Shown: positions 1 through 10,171 of the stretch, one piece after another | Numbering within the stretch: the first letter of the stretch is position 1 | How the letters are laid out: every line of letters begins with the position of its first letter | Assembly (NCBI RefSeq): GCF_017163935.1 | Contig: NZ_JABVZR010000001.1 | Span: 2,418,001-2,482,000, forward strand | Length of the DNA: 64,000 nt | From: Novosphingobium terrae | GTDB lineage: Bacteria; Pseudomonadota; Alphaproteobacteria; Sphingomonadales; Sphingomonadaceae | Direction of reading: 5' to 3' | Position numbers and translations under genes: made by a program | The notes under the pieces: generated by a model | Database searches by the model: none | What the model was told of the DNA's origin: nothing | The model's input: only the letters and a program-made list of their open reading frames with translations

Positions 1-1371
1 GACGGCATCATGCCCTGCTGCGACGTGGTGAACCGCGGCGCCGCCATCTATGGCGACAAGATCATCTTCGCCACGCTGGATGCGCGTCTGGTGGCTCTGA
101 ACCGCCACACCGGCAAGGTGGTGTGGAACAAGCAGATCGCCGATTATCAGGCCGGTTACAGCGCCACGGCTGCTCCGCTGATCGTGCATGGCATGGTCAT
201 CACCGGCAATTCGGGCGGCGAGTTCGGCATCGTCGGCGCGGTGGAAGCGCGTGACGTCAACACCGGCGAGCTGATCTGGCACCGCCCGGTGGTCGAAGGC
301 AACATGGGCACCTTGCGCGGCAAGGACAACGGCATAACCGGCAAGCTGAACGCCACATGGGAGGGCGATCAGTGGAAGACCGGCGGCGGCGCCACCTGGC
401 TGGGCGGCACCTACGACCCCGACACCAACCTTTTGTACTTCGGCACCGGCAACCCCGCGCCGTGGAACAGCCATCTGCGCAAGGGCGACAACCTCTACAC
501 CGCCTCGACCCTGGCCATCGACCCCGATACGGGCGTCATCAAATGGCATTTCCAGACCACGCCGCATGACGGCTGGGATTTCGACGGCGTGAACGAGTTC
601 ATCCCCTTCGACGCCACCATCAACGGCAAGCCGATGAAGCTGGGCGCCAAGGCCGATCGCAACGGCTATTTCTTCGTTCTGGACCGCACCAATGGCAAGT
701 TCATCAGCGCCAGCCGCTTCGTGATGAAGACCACATGGGCGGAAGGCTTCACCAAAGAGGGCAAGCCCATCGTCATCGCCGCCGGTCGCCCCGGCGCGCC
801 TCAGGGCGATGCCAAGGGCGCCTCGGTGTTCTCATCGCCCAGCTTCCTGGGCGGCAAGAACTGGATGCCCATGGCCTACAATCAGGGCACCGGCCTGTTC
901 TACGTCCCCTCCAACGACTGGGGCATGGACATCTGGAACGAGCCCATCAGCTACAAGAAGGGCGCCGCCTTCCTTGGCGCGGGCTTCACCATCAAACCCA
1001 TCGCCGAGGACCATATCGGTGCGCTGCGCGCCATGGACCCCAAGACCGGCAAGATCGTCTGGGAGTATAAGAACAAGGCTCCGCTGTGGGGCGGTGTGTT
1101 GACCACTGCGGGCAATCTGGTCTTCACCGGCACGCCCGAGGGCTATCTGAAAGCCTTCGACGCAAAGACCGGCAAGGAGCTGTGGAAGTTCCAGACCGGT
1201 TCGGGCGTGGTCGGCTCGCCCGTCACCTGGGAGCAGGATGGCGAGCAATATGTCGCTGTCATGTCCGGCTGGGGCGGCGCCGTGCCGCTGTGGGGCGGCG
1301 AAGTGGCCAAGAGCTTCAAGGATATCAACCAGGGCGGTTCGCTCTGGGTGTTCAAGATGCCCAAGGGCTGA
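1..1371 (+). CDS. PQQ-dependent alcohol dehydrogenase, lanthanide-type (5' truncated)
   Basis: This is the C-terminal part of a periplasmic quinoprotein alcohol dehydrogenase of the methanol/ethanol (XoxF/ExaA/PedH) class, which oxidises alcohols to aldehydes with pyrroloquinoline quinone. The frame is open from base 1, so the N-terminus and signal peptide lie outside the window. The adjacent Cys-Cys pair typical of these enzymes is at 16-21. Repeated beta-propeller blades with the tryptophan-docking pattern (for example A-x-D-x-x-T-G-K-x-x-W) run through the protein. The catalytic Asp is at 577-579 within W-D-F-D-G-V-N-E, and a second Asp two residues on (583-585) is the residue that distinguishes lanthanide from calcium enzymes. 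The 3' end is complete. No cytochrome c gene follows; a regulator does. A weak dyad at 1384-1411 has no T run. Confidence 0.93.
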   Translation, partial: DGIMPCCDVVNRGAAIYGDKIIFATLDARLVALNRHTGKVVWNKQIADYQAGYSATAAPLIVHGMVITGNSGGEFGIVGAVEARDVNTGELIWHRPVVEGNMGTLRGKDNGITGKLNATWEGDQWKTGGGATWLGGTYDPDTNLLYFGTGNPAPWNSHLRKGDNLYTASTLAIDPDTGVIKWHFQTTPHDGWDFDGVNEFIPFDATINGKPMKLGAKADRNGYFFVLDRTNGKFISASRFVMKTTWAEGFTKEGKPIVIAAGRPGAPQGDAKGASVFSSPSFLGGKNWMPMAYNQGTGLFYVPSNDWGMDIWNEPISYKKGAAFLGAGFTIKPIAEDHIGALRAMDPKTGKIVWEYKNKAPLWGGVLTTAGNLVFTGTPEGYLKAFDAKTGKELWKFQTGSGVVGSPVTWEQDGEQYVAVMSGWGGAVPLWGGEVAKSFKDINQGGSLWVFKMPKG

Positions 1372-1568
1372 GGTTGGGTTGGGAGCGGTTGATCCGGATG
1401 GGTTAACCGCTTCCAGCATGCAGAGGGGAGGCAGCGATGATCGTGATGGGGCGCGGACAGCAGGGATCGGCATGGGACGGGGTGCGACATTATCCGCCGC
1501 CCACAACAGCGATGCTTGCCACGCCTGCGAATGTATCCGATCATGGCGCCGGGGGTAAAACAGGGATT

Positions 1569-2243
1569 ATGGACAGCGGCAGAGTGGAGAGCAGCGGGCC
1601 TCAGATGGAGCGGGTGCTGATCGTGGACGATCATCCGCTGGTGCGTGACGGTTTGCGCAGCGTGATTGCGGTCACCTTCGACGGCTGCGACATTTTCGAA
1701 GCGGCCAGTCTGGAAGAGGCGCTGGCCACGCTGGAGCAGCAGGATAATTTTGATCTGATCCTGCTCGATCTGCATATTCCCGATGTGAAACGGCTCGATG
1801 GGTTGAAATTGCTGCGTCAGCGCTTCCCGATGTTGCCGGTGGTGATGGTTTCCGGCGCCTTCGACCGCACCGTGGTGCGTGAGGCGCTGGCGGCGGGCGC
1901 GGCCGGTTTCATCCCCAAATCGATGAAGCGCAGCGCCATTCTCGACGCGCTGCACCGCGTGGTGGCGGGCGAGATTTACATGCCCGATGCCGTGGCCGAG
2001 ACCGACCCGGCCAACGAACAGAACGAGCAGATCCGCGAGCGCATCGAAAGCCTGACGCCGCAGCAGAAGATCGTGCTCAACCATCTGGTGCATGGGCGGC
2101 TGAACAAGCAGATCGCGCATGATCTCTCGGTCTCGATGACGACGGTGAAGGCGCATGTCTCCGCGATCCTGCTCAAGCTGAATGTGTTCAGCCGCACGCA
2201 GGCTGTGATCCTGGCCAATCGGGTGCAGTTCGACGGGGATTGA
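1569..2243 (+). CDS. LuxR/NarL-family response regulator
   Basis: A response regulator with an N-terminal receiver domain (V-L-I-V-D-D-H-P, phospho-acceptor Asp in L-I-L-L-D-L, conserved Lys in I-P-K-S) and a C-terminal LuxR helix-turn-helix (L-T-P-Q-Q then T-V-K-A-H-V-S). About 224 aa from ATG 1569. Start choice is uncertain: ATG 1605 begins directly at the receiver domain, while ATG 1437 has the best ribosome-binding site (AGGGGAGG) but adds 44 residues that look non-coding. It sits between a PQQ alcohol dehydrogenase and a PAS hybrid kinase. By analogy with the AgmR/ErbR and EraR regulators of Pseudomonas ethanol oxidation, it probably controls the dehydrogenase genes; that role is inferred from position. 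Confidence 0.88.
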   Translation: MDSGRVESSGPQMERVLIVDDHPLVRDGLRSVIAVTFDGCDIFEAASLEEALATLEQQDNFDLILLDLHIPDVKRLDGLKLLRQRFPMLPVVMVSGAFDRTVVREALAAGAAGFIPKSMKRSAILDALHRVVAGEIYMPDAVAETDPANEQNEQIRERIESLTPQQKIVLNHLVHGRLNKQIAHDLSVSMTTVKAHVSAILLKLNVFSRTQAVILANRVQFDGD

Positions 2244-2272
2244 TCGGCCCCTGCCCTGCCACCTGCCAGAAT

Positions 2273-2305
2273 GGGCGCCCTGATCGGGGCGCCCGTTTTC
2301 GTTTT
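2273..2305 (+). terminator. Intrinsic terminator after the LuxR regulator
   Basis: A perfect 8-bp stem GGGCGCCC (2273-2280 with 2287-2294), a 6-base loop and a T-rich tail GTTTTCGTTTT (2295-2305). It lies 30 bases past the regulator stop and in front of the convergent kinase gene. Confidence 0.88.
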
Positions 2306-2329
2306 GGCCTTGCGCTTTAGGGCAGATTC

Positions 2330-4564
2330 TTAAGGCAGCATGGTGCGCAGCAAAGCGCGCAATTGCGCGGGCTTGACCGGCTTGTTGAGCAGGGGTGTAC
2401 CGCTGGCCGCCAGTTGAGTTTTCAGCTCCTCGCCCCGGTCAGCCGAGATCATCACCGCCGGGATCGATGCTGCGAAATGGGCCTGCAATTGCGCGATCAC
2501 CCGGTCGCCCGTCTCGCCATCGTTGAGGTGGTAATCGGCCAGAATGATGTCGGGCCGCTCGCCATCAGCGAAAAGACGCACAGCCTCGCCGTAATCCCCG
2601 GCGATCGCGACCTGACAGCCCCAGCCGCCCAGCAGCGTGCGCATGCCGGACTGGATCTGCCGCTCATTGTCCACCACCAGCACGCGGCGCCCCTGCATCG
2701 AACGATCGCGCGGGGCGGTGACGCCGTCGCCCTCGCTGGCGGCGACAGGGCGGCCCAGCGGCAGGGTGATGGCGAAGGTCGATCCCTCGCCCGGCGCGGA
2801 ATGCAGCCAGATCTTGTGGCCCAGCATATCGGCAGCGCGGCGCACAATGGCCAGCCCCAGTCCTTTCCCCTGGCTGCGCGTATCGAGCCTGCGGAATTCC
2901 TCGAAGATCATCTCTTGCTGGCTGCTGTCGATCCCGCGCCCGGTGTCGATCACGGCCACGCGGACCTGATCACCCTCCACACCGCAGGTCACCCGCACGC
3001 TGCCCGAAGCGGTGTAGCGGATCGCGTTGGAGACGAAATTCTGCAAAATGCGGCGCAGCAAACGCACATCGGATTCCACCCAGAGCGGTTCGGTTTCCAT
3101 GCGCAATTGCAGGCCCGCCGCGCGCGCCGTGGGGGTGAATTCCACATTCAGGGTTTGCAGCAGCTGATCGATACGGAAATGGCTGATTTCCGGCTGGATC
3201 GCGCCGGCATCCAGCCGCGAGATTTCCAGCAGCGCCTCCAGCAGATCCTCCACCGATTCCAGCGCTGTCGCCGTCTGCGAGACCAGAGCGCGCGTTGGCA
3301 AAGCCAGCCTTTTATCGCCCAAGGCCGCCACGAACAGGCAGGCTGCATTGAGGGGCTGCAGCAGATCATGGCTGGCCGCCGCCAGAAAGCTGGTCTTGGA
3401 CAGATTGGCCTTTTCCGCCGCGATCTTGGCTTGCGTCAGCGCCGCTTCGATGGTGCGGCGCTCGGCCACTTCGCGGCCCAGCCTTTCGTTCACGCTGAGC
3501 AGTTCGGCGGTGCGCTCCGAAACGCGGCGTTCCAGGGTTTCGGCAGTCTCGCGCAGGGACGCCTGAGCCGCCAGCATATCGGTCACATCGGTAAAGCTGA
3601 AGACCTGACCGCCCTGCCCCGTGCGCGTCGAACGGATCTCGAACCGCCGATCCCCCGCCGGGCACAGCTGGCTGACGTGGCCCTGCTCCTGCCGCCAATC
3701 AAGGCAGCCATGATCCTCCATGCCGAGCCCCTTGCGGCACCAATCGAGCAGATCGCCATGGCAGGCCAGTGCGCGCGCCGGATCGTCGCCCAGCCCCAGC
3801 AGATACCCCAGGGCGCCGTTCCATGCGGATAGCCGCCCGGCACTGTCGAACATGCAGACGCCTTCGGACAACGTGTCGAGCGTCGATTGCAGCACCAGAT
3901 TGCGCTCGGCCAGTTCGAGGGCGCGGGCACGGGCGTCCTCGGCCTTCACCTCGGTGATATCGGTGTAGATGCCGACGATCCCGCCCTCGCTGGTGCGCAA
4001 TTCGTTGATCTGCACCCAGCGCCCATCCGAGAGCGCCTGAACATGGCCGCCATCGGCAATGCCATGTTTGGCGAGGCGTTCCGAAACCCAGCGATCCGGC
4101 GCCACCACCGCGCCCAGAGGCCGCTCATGCTGCGCGGCAAGATGGGCGATTTCGGAGAACTCCATCCCCTCACGCATGTGCGGCGACAGGTCTGGCCAGA
4201 AGCCCAGATAGGCCTCGTTGAACAGCACCAGCCGGTCATCGGCATCGAACAGGACGAAGCCTTCGTTGATCGATTCAATGGCATCGCGCAGGCGCATCTG
4301 CGCGGCATCGGCGCTGCTGTGCGCGGCGGCCAGATCGCTGTTGGCCTTGGCCAGTTGCCCCAGCGCGTCCTCAAGCTGGCTGGTGCGTTCGCGCACCATG
4401 GCTTCCAGCGAAATCGCCGTTTCGAACATCGAAAAGGCATTGGCGGACATATCGCTGGAGCGTTCAACCCGGTCCATCAGCGCAGCGTTGATACGGCGCA
4501 GTTTGCGCAATTCCTCGCGCAGCGCATCCGTTTCATTCACGTCAAGGCGCTGCTCTTCACTCAT
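2330..4564 (-). CDS. PAS-domain hybrid sensor histidine kinase
   Basis: A 744-aa hybrid kinase without clear membrane segments, so probably cytosolic. Order: N-terminal coiled coil (about 1-90), two PAS-like domains (about 90-215 and 225-335), a second coiled coil, a HisKA region with the phospho-acceptor His in A-A-S-H-D-L-L-Q-P-L-N-A, an HATPase domain (N box N-F-V-S-N-A-I-R-Y, G box D-T-G-R-G-I), and a C-terminal receiver with Asp in I-I-L-A-D-Y and Lys in L-L-N-K-P-V-K-P. The H-box variant with Q-P-L-N resembles the NahK/ErcS' kinases of Pseudomonas. The start codon overlaps the stop of the upstream FIST gene (ATGA), so the two are translationally coupled. The likely partner is the LuxR regulator at 1569-2243 (inference). 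Confidence 0.93.
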   Translation of the reverse strand: MSEEQRLDVNETDALREELRKLRRINAALMDRVERSSDMSANAFSMFETAISLEAMVRERTSQLEDALGQLAKANSDLAAAHSSADAAQMRLRDAIESINEGFVLFDADDRLVLFNEAYLGFWPDLSPHMREGMEFSEIAHLAAQHERPLGAVVAPDRWVSERLAKHGIADGGHVQALSDGRWVQINELRTSEGGIVGIYTDITEVKAEDARARALELAERNLVLQSTLDTLSEGVCMFDSAGRLSAWNGALGYLLGLGDDPARALACHGDLLDWCRKGLGMEDHGCLDWRQEQGHVSQLCPAGDRRFEIRSTRTGQGGQVFSFTDVTDMLAAQASLRETAETLERRVSERTAELLSVNERLGREVAERRTIEAALTQAKIAAEKANLSKTSFLAAASHDLLQPLNAACLFVAALGDKRLALPTRALVSQTATALESVEDLLEALLEISRLDAGAIQPEISHFRIDQLLQTLNVEFTPTARAAGLQLRMETEPLWVESDVRLLRRILQNFVSNAIRYTASGSVRVTCGVEGDQVRVAVIDTGRGIDSSQQEMIFEEFRRLDTRSQGKGLGLAIVRRAADMLGHKIWLHSAPGEGSTFAITLPLGRPVAASEGDGVTAPRDRSMQGRRVLVVDNERQIQSGMRTLLGGWGCQVAIAGDYGEAVRLFADGERPDIILADYHLNDGETGDRVIAQLQAHFAASIPAVMISADRGEELKTQLAASGTPLLNKPVKPAQLRALLRTMLP

Positions 4565-5709
4565 TCGCCAATGGCCAGCCCGCTGAAGCTCTGGTTGATA
4601 TGGAGCGCATGATATTGCTCGCCATAGGTGTTGAAGCCGACCACGCCATTCTTGCGGTAAAGCTGTGACACATCATAGGAAAGCTGCCGACGCTCGGCAT
4701 CGATGCGGTTCAGTACGCAGTCGAAAGCGATGATGCGGTCCACCGGGCCGATGGTTTCGCGAATGTCGGAGAACAGCGCTTCCATCCCCGCGATACGGTC
4801 CACAGGTTCGCCCACGGTCAGCACCAGCCCCTCATCGATGGCGCAATAGAAGGTCAGGCTGCCATCGGGATTGGCGCTCTGCACAGAGCGGACGTGATAT
4901 TCGCCCCCGGCACGCACCATCAGCGGATGGGCAGCAAAGAATTCCACGCCCAGTTCCTCCCCCGCGTGCCCCGCGAGACGCAGATATTCCTGAGCGGCGG
5001 GTTCGGCATTGATCTCGGTCACGATGCGTTCGTGGGGGAGCGCGCCGGTGATCACCATCTTGCGCTCGCCGGGGCGGTAATGCTGCGCCTTGAAGACATG
5101 CAGCGGGCGCGGTGTGGAGAGGATCGCCACCACTGCAGCGCGCTGGTGAAAGGCTCCGCTCTCGAAAATCGAGGTCTGGCGGAAGGACAGATCATCGCCC
5201 GAGGAACCGCCGATCAGCGGAATTTCACCCAGAGCGTCCTGAATGGTCATCGTCAGCAGTTCTTCGGAATGCGACAGGCCATCGACCAGAAACAGCGCGA
5301 CATGGTTGACGCTTTCACCGAGCACCCGGCTTTCCCGCTCGGCCTCGGCGGCGAGTTGGCGGACCTGCGCACGGGCGGCGGCGGGATCGAAATGGTCGAT
5401 ATCGAGGAAGCAATGCGAGGTCAGGCGAAAGGCGCTGGCGGGGAAGCCGATGGCGCTCAGACTGTCATGATCATAGCCCTGATCGGTCAGCTCGCCCGAG
5501 CTGGTGCAGCCGATCACGCGCACGCCCTCGGTCTGCAGATTGATGGCCCAGGCCAGCTTGCCGGGCTCGAAATGATGCGGGCAGAACAGGATCGCCCCGG
5601 CAAGCGGTTCCTTGCCCAATTGCGCAGCGATTTCCTCCATCGCCTCAAACGGATCACCCGCATGCGATGTGGCGAAAACCACCCCCGATTTTACCAGATT
5701 CTGCACCAT
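4561..5709 (-). CDS. FIST N/C-domain sensor protein
   Basis: A 382-aa soluble protein matching the FIST family, a presumed small-ligand sensory module found next to signalling proteins. The FIST-N part (about 10-200) contains I-G-C-T-S-S-G-E-L and I-G-G-S-S-G-D-D; the FIST-C part follows and ends near N-T-Y-G-E-Q-Y. ATG 5709 is preceded by GGGAGAGG at good spacing. A longer version from GTG 5808 would overlap the DUF779 stop (GTGA), and ATG 5775 is also in frame, but those extra residues lie outside the domain. The stop overlaps the kinase start (ATGA), which strongly suggests the FIST protein feeds a signal to that kinase. The ligand is unknown; alcohols or aldehydes are a guess from context. 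Confidence 0.88.
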   Translation of the reverse strand: MVQNLVKSGVVFATSHAGDPFEAMEEIAAQLGKEPLAGAILFCPHHFEPGKLAWAINLQTEGVRVIGCTSSGELTDQGYDHDSLSAIGFPASAFRLTSHCFLDIDHFDPAAARAQVRQLAAEAERESRVLGESVNHVALFLVDGLSHSEELLTMTIQDALGEIPLIGGSSGDDLSFRQTSIFESGAFHQRAAVVAILSTPRPLHVFKAQHYRPGERKMVITGALPHERIVTEINAEPAAQEYLRLAGHAGEELGVEFFAAHPLMVRAGGEYHVRSVQSANPDGSLTFYCAIDEGLVLTVGEPVDRIAGMEALFSDIRETIGPVDRIIAFDCVLNRIDAERRQLSYDVSQLYRKNGVVGFNTYGEQYHALHINQSFSGLAIGE

Positions 5710-5804
5710 CTGCCCCGGCCTCTCCCATGTTTTTCTTATGGTTCTCTCATGGACCGGAAAGGGGGTGTTTGTCATCCAAAACCAGCGCCGATCGCGCCCA
5801 ATCT

Positions 5805-6209
5805 TCACGCCCCACGGGCGGGCTCTCCGGCGGCCTCCAACAGGGCCACCTCCTCATCGGTGAAGATGCGCGAACGCACGATAAAACGCAGCCCCTCAGG
5901 CGCCTCAAGCGACATGCCGGAACCACGCCCCGGCACCACATCGATGGTCACCTGCGTATGGCGCCAATATTCGAACTGTGCGGCACCGATCCACACCTGC
6001 ACGCCGCCCTCCAGACTGTTGGCGGCGATCTCGCCCAGCAGCACATCCTGAGCGCCGACCCTGAACTCGCCCTTGGGAAAGCACATCGGGGCCGAACCGT
6101 CACAGCAGCCGCCCGATTGATGGAACATCAGGGCCCCATGGCGCGCCTCCAGCCGGGCGATCAGAGCATCGGCCTCTTGGGTCGAAAGAATGCGTGGCGG
6201 TGTGTCCAC
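5805..6209 (-). CDS. DUF779 domain protein
   Basis: A small (about 134 aa) cytosolic protein of the DUF779 family, which is commonly encoded beside AldB/ExaC-type aldehyde dehydrogenases and has no established activity. Visible features are H-Q-S-G-G-C-C-D-G-S, a later conserved Cys in A-P-M-C-F-P, and V-D-V-V-P-G-R-G-S-G-M-S-L-E near the end; the clustered Cys could bind metal or form a redox pair. GTG 6209 is chosen because GGAAAGG lies just upstream. Longer in-frame versions add unconvincing sequence. It lies between ALDH and the FIST gene on the same strand, consistent with one operon. Confidence 0.85.
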   Translation of the reverse strand: MDTPPRILSTQEADALIARLEARHGALMFHQSGGCCDGSAPMCFPKGEFRVGAQDVLLGEIAANSLEGGVQVWIGAAQFEYWRHTQVTIDVVPGRGSGMSLEAPEGLRFIVRSRIFTDEEVALLEAAGEPARGA

Positions 6210-6326
6210 GGCAAGCCTTTCCGAATTAAAAGGTGGCGGGCAGGATGGAGTGATGGATGGGGCTGCCCGCCACAGTCTCACCTATAGCGCGGAGAGACCA
6301 CGCCATAGGTGCCGTTACGCTTCCAA

Positions 6327-7847
<1,521 letters not shown>

Positions 7848-8116
7848 CGTCATCCTCCTGGGTCAGTGTCTTTGTCCGTCCCTTGGAAGGAAAGATCGGC
7901 CTGCACAGGCGCTCAAACAATTGCACCTTCGGTCGGAGGAGGTCTTTGCGCGACGGGCGGACAGGGCATTGGGATGAATGGCGCAACATGCGGCCCCGTG
8001 CTGGCACGAGGGCCACTCAGACCTTGACCTAAAGTATAAGATAACCGGCCCGGCAGCGCTGTTACGCTGCGTAGAACACAGCCGCAAAGGCTGAAGGATA
8101 TGGGGGAGTTCGACAG

Positions 8117-10171
8117 GTGGGTATCAGATGCGATTTGGGCCTGGTTGCCGTGTTGTCGGTAGCCGCCACGGGCGCCCTGCCCGCGCATGCTGCTGATGCC
8201 GCCCCGGCCGATCCTGCCCAGAATGGCGATGGCAGTCAGGTGCTGATCGTTACAGGCCGCCCGCTGGCCGACAGCAAGGCCACCGCCGCCTATGACAGCA
8301 TCCTGATCTCGCGTGAGACGCTGCTTTCCAGCGCCTCGGGCCGGATCGAGGATGTGCTGACGGGCGTTGCCGGCTTTCAGGAGTTCCGCCGGTCTGACAG
8401 CCGCTCGACCAACCCTTCGGCGCAGGGCGTGACCTTGCGCGCGCTGGGCGGCAATGCGGCGGCGCGCACGCTGGTCCTGCTCGATGGCGTGCCGATGGCC
8501 GATCCGATGTTCGGTTCGGTGGCGCTTTCGGCCATCGCGCCCGAACGGCTGGCCAACATCCGCGTGACGCGCGGCGGCGGATCGGGCGCTTTCGGATCAG
8601 GCGCGGTGGCAGGCACCATCGCCTTGGAAAGTGCCGGGCGCGACACCACCGGACCGCTCTCCGCCGACATCTCCGCTGACAATCGCGGTGAAACCTCGCT
8701 TTCAGGCAGCGTGGCACCCAGGCTGGGGCAAGGTTTCGCAGTGGTGTCTGGCCGCTGGGATCGCGGGCAAGGCTTCTGGACCACGCCCTTGGATCAGCGC
8801 GTGCCCGCCAGCGCCAAAGCCGCCTACGACGGCTGGAGCGTTTCGGCCCGGGGCGTCGCCCCCGTCTCACCCGATATCGAGCTCCAAGGCCGCGTGCTGG
8901 CCTTCCGCGACCAGCGCACCCTTCGCTTCACCGGGGCCGACAGCCGCAGCTTCGGTGAGGATGCCTCCATCCGTCTGGTGGCGCGCGGCCCGTGGCAGGT
9001 CGATGCGCTGGCCTATCTGCAGGATCGCGGCTTTTCCAATGTGGTGATTTCCTCCACCACCTTCAAACCCACTTTGGACCAGCGCTCCACCCCCTCAACC
9101 GGCCTTGGTGGCAAGCTGGAGGTGCATCCTCCGGTCGGCCCCGACCACCAGCTGCGGCTGGGCACCGACTGGCGCCGCACCATCGGCGATCTCTCCGAGG
9201 TCAGCTACAACTCCACCACCGGGGCGGTCAGCGGCTATCGCTGGGCCGGCGGCACCAATGACGACAAGGGTCTGTTCCTCGAAGACGACTGGCGCCTCGG
9301 CATTCTGACGCTGACCGGCGGCATCCGCGGTGACCATTGGGCCATCGAGCGCGGCTATGTCCGCACCGCCGGGCCAACCGGAGCGATCACCGCCGACAAT
9401 GCCTATGACCCGCGCGATGGCTGGGCGCTGTCGGGCCGGGGCGGTGCGCTGCTGCATGTGACCAATGGCGTGACCTTGCGCGGCTCGGCTTATAGCGGAC
9501 TTCGCCAGCCCACGATCAATGAGCTGTATCGCACCTTCACCGTCTTTCCTGTCACCACCAACGCCAATCCGCTACTGGGCAATGAGCGGCTGAAGGGTGT
9601 GGAGGGCGGCGTCGATCTGGGGCCTTTCGCGGGTGTGACGCTGTCCGCCACCGGCTTCGTCAACCGGCTGGAACATGCGATTGCCAATGTCACCACGGGC
9701 GTGAATTTGAAGCAGCGGCAGAATGTCGATGCCATCCGCGCGAAAGGCGTGGAGCTGGACGCCAAAGGGCGCTGGGGGGCGGTGACGCTTGACGCCTCGC
9801 TGGCGCTGACGGATTCCGTGGTGGAGGCCAGCGGCGCAGCGATCGGCCTGAATGGTCTGCGGCCCGCGCAGACTCCCAAAATCGCCACCAGCACCACTTT
9901 GGGCTGGGTTCCAGCGAAGGGCTGGCAGCTGTCGACCACGGTGCGCTATGTCGGCGCTCAGTTCGAGGATGACGCCAATGCCGCCAATTCGGTGCTGCGC
10001 CCCGCGACCACCATCGGCCTCTTCGCCCGCGCGCCTCTGAGCCATGGCTTCGCCGCCATCGTCCGCGTGGAGAACCTGACCGATGTGACCGTGATGACGC
10101 GCAACCAGGCGGGCAGCATCGATGTCGGCGTGCCGCGCACCGTATGGCTGGGAGTCCACAAGGATCTGTGA
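8117..10171 (+). CDS. TonB-dependent outer membrane receptor
   Basis: A 684-aa TonB-dependent receptor with an N-terminal signal peptide ending near A-H-A-A-D, a plug domain (R-A-L-G-G-N-A-A, L-D-G-V-P-M-A-D-P, V-T-R-G-G-G-S-G-A-F-G-S-G-A-V-A-G-T-I) and a beta-barrel ending in an aromatic-containing strand. It imports an unidentified large ligand through the outer membrane using TonB energy. The start is GTG 8117, with GGGGGAG eight bases upstream. There is no N-terminal STN signalling domain, so it is not a sigma/anti-sigma transducer. The stop overlaps the next kinase start (GTGA), making receptor, kinase and regulator one unit. The 269-base upstream gap contains a small dyad GCAGCG/CGCTGC (8053-8070). 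Proximity to a lanthanide-type dehydrogenase makes metal uptake one possibility, unproven. Confidence 0.92.
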   Translation: MGIRCDLGLVAVLSVAATGALPAHAADAAPADPAQNGDGSQVLIVTGRPLADSKATAAYDSILISRETLLSSASGRIEDVLTGVAGFQEFRRSDSRSTNPSAQGVTLRALGGNAAARTLVLLDGVPMADPMFGSVALSAIAPERLANIRVTRGGGSGAFGSGAVAGTIALESAGRDTTGPLSADISADNRGETSLSGSVAPRLGQGFAVVSGRWDRGQGFWTTPLDQRVPASAKAAYDGWSVSARGVAPVSPDIELQGRVLAFRDQRTLRFTGADSRSFGEDASIRLVARGPWQVDALAYLQDRGFSNVVISSTTFKPTLDQRSTPSTGLGGKLEVHPPVGPDHQLRLGTDWRRTIGDLSEVSYNSTTGAVSGYRWAGGTNDDKGLFLEDDWRLGILTLTGGIRGDHWAIERGYVRTAGPTGAITADNAYDPRDGWALSGRGGALLHVTNGVTLRGSAYSGLRQPTINELYRTFTVFPVTTNANPLLGNERLKGVEGGVDLGPFAGVTLSATGFVNRLEHAIANVTTGVNLKQRQNVDAIRAKGVELDAKGRWGAVTLDASLALTDSVVEASGAAIGLNGLRPAQTPKIATSTTLGWVPAKGWQLSTTVRYVGAQFEDDANAANSVLRPATTIGLFARAPLSHGFAAIVRVENLTDVTVMTRNQAGSIDVGVPRTVWLGVHKDL

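Noticed and set aside
1384..1411. Dyad AGCGGTT/AACCGCT after the PQQ dehydrogenase as a terminator
   Set aside because: The stem is short, the loop is 14 bases and there is no T run.
1437..1568. N-terminal extension of the LuxR-type regulator from ATG 1437
   Set aside because: It has a good ribosome-binding site, but the 44 residues are low-complexity and lie outside the receiver domain; kept only as an alternative start.
8024..8040. TTGACC with a nearby TATAAG as a promoter for the first TBDR
   Set aside because: The spacing between the two boxes is only five bases, so they cannot form a sigma-70 promoter.
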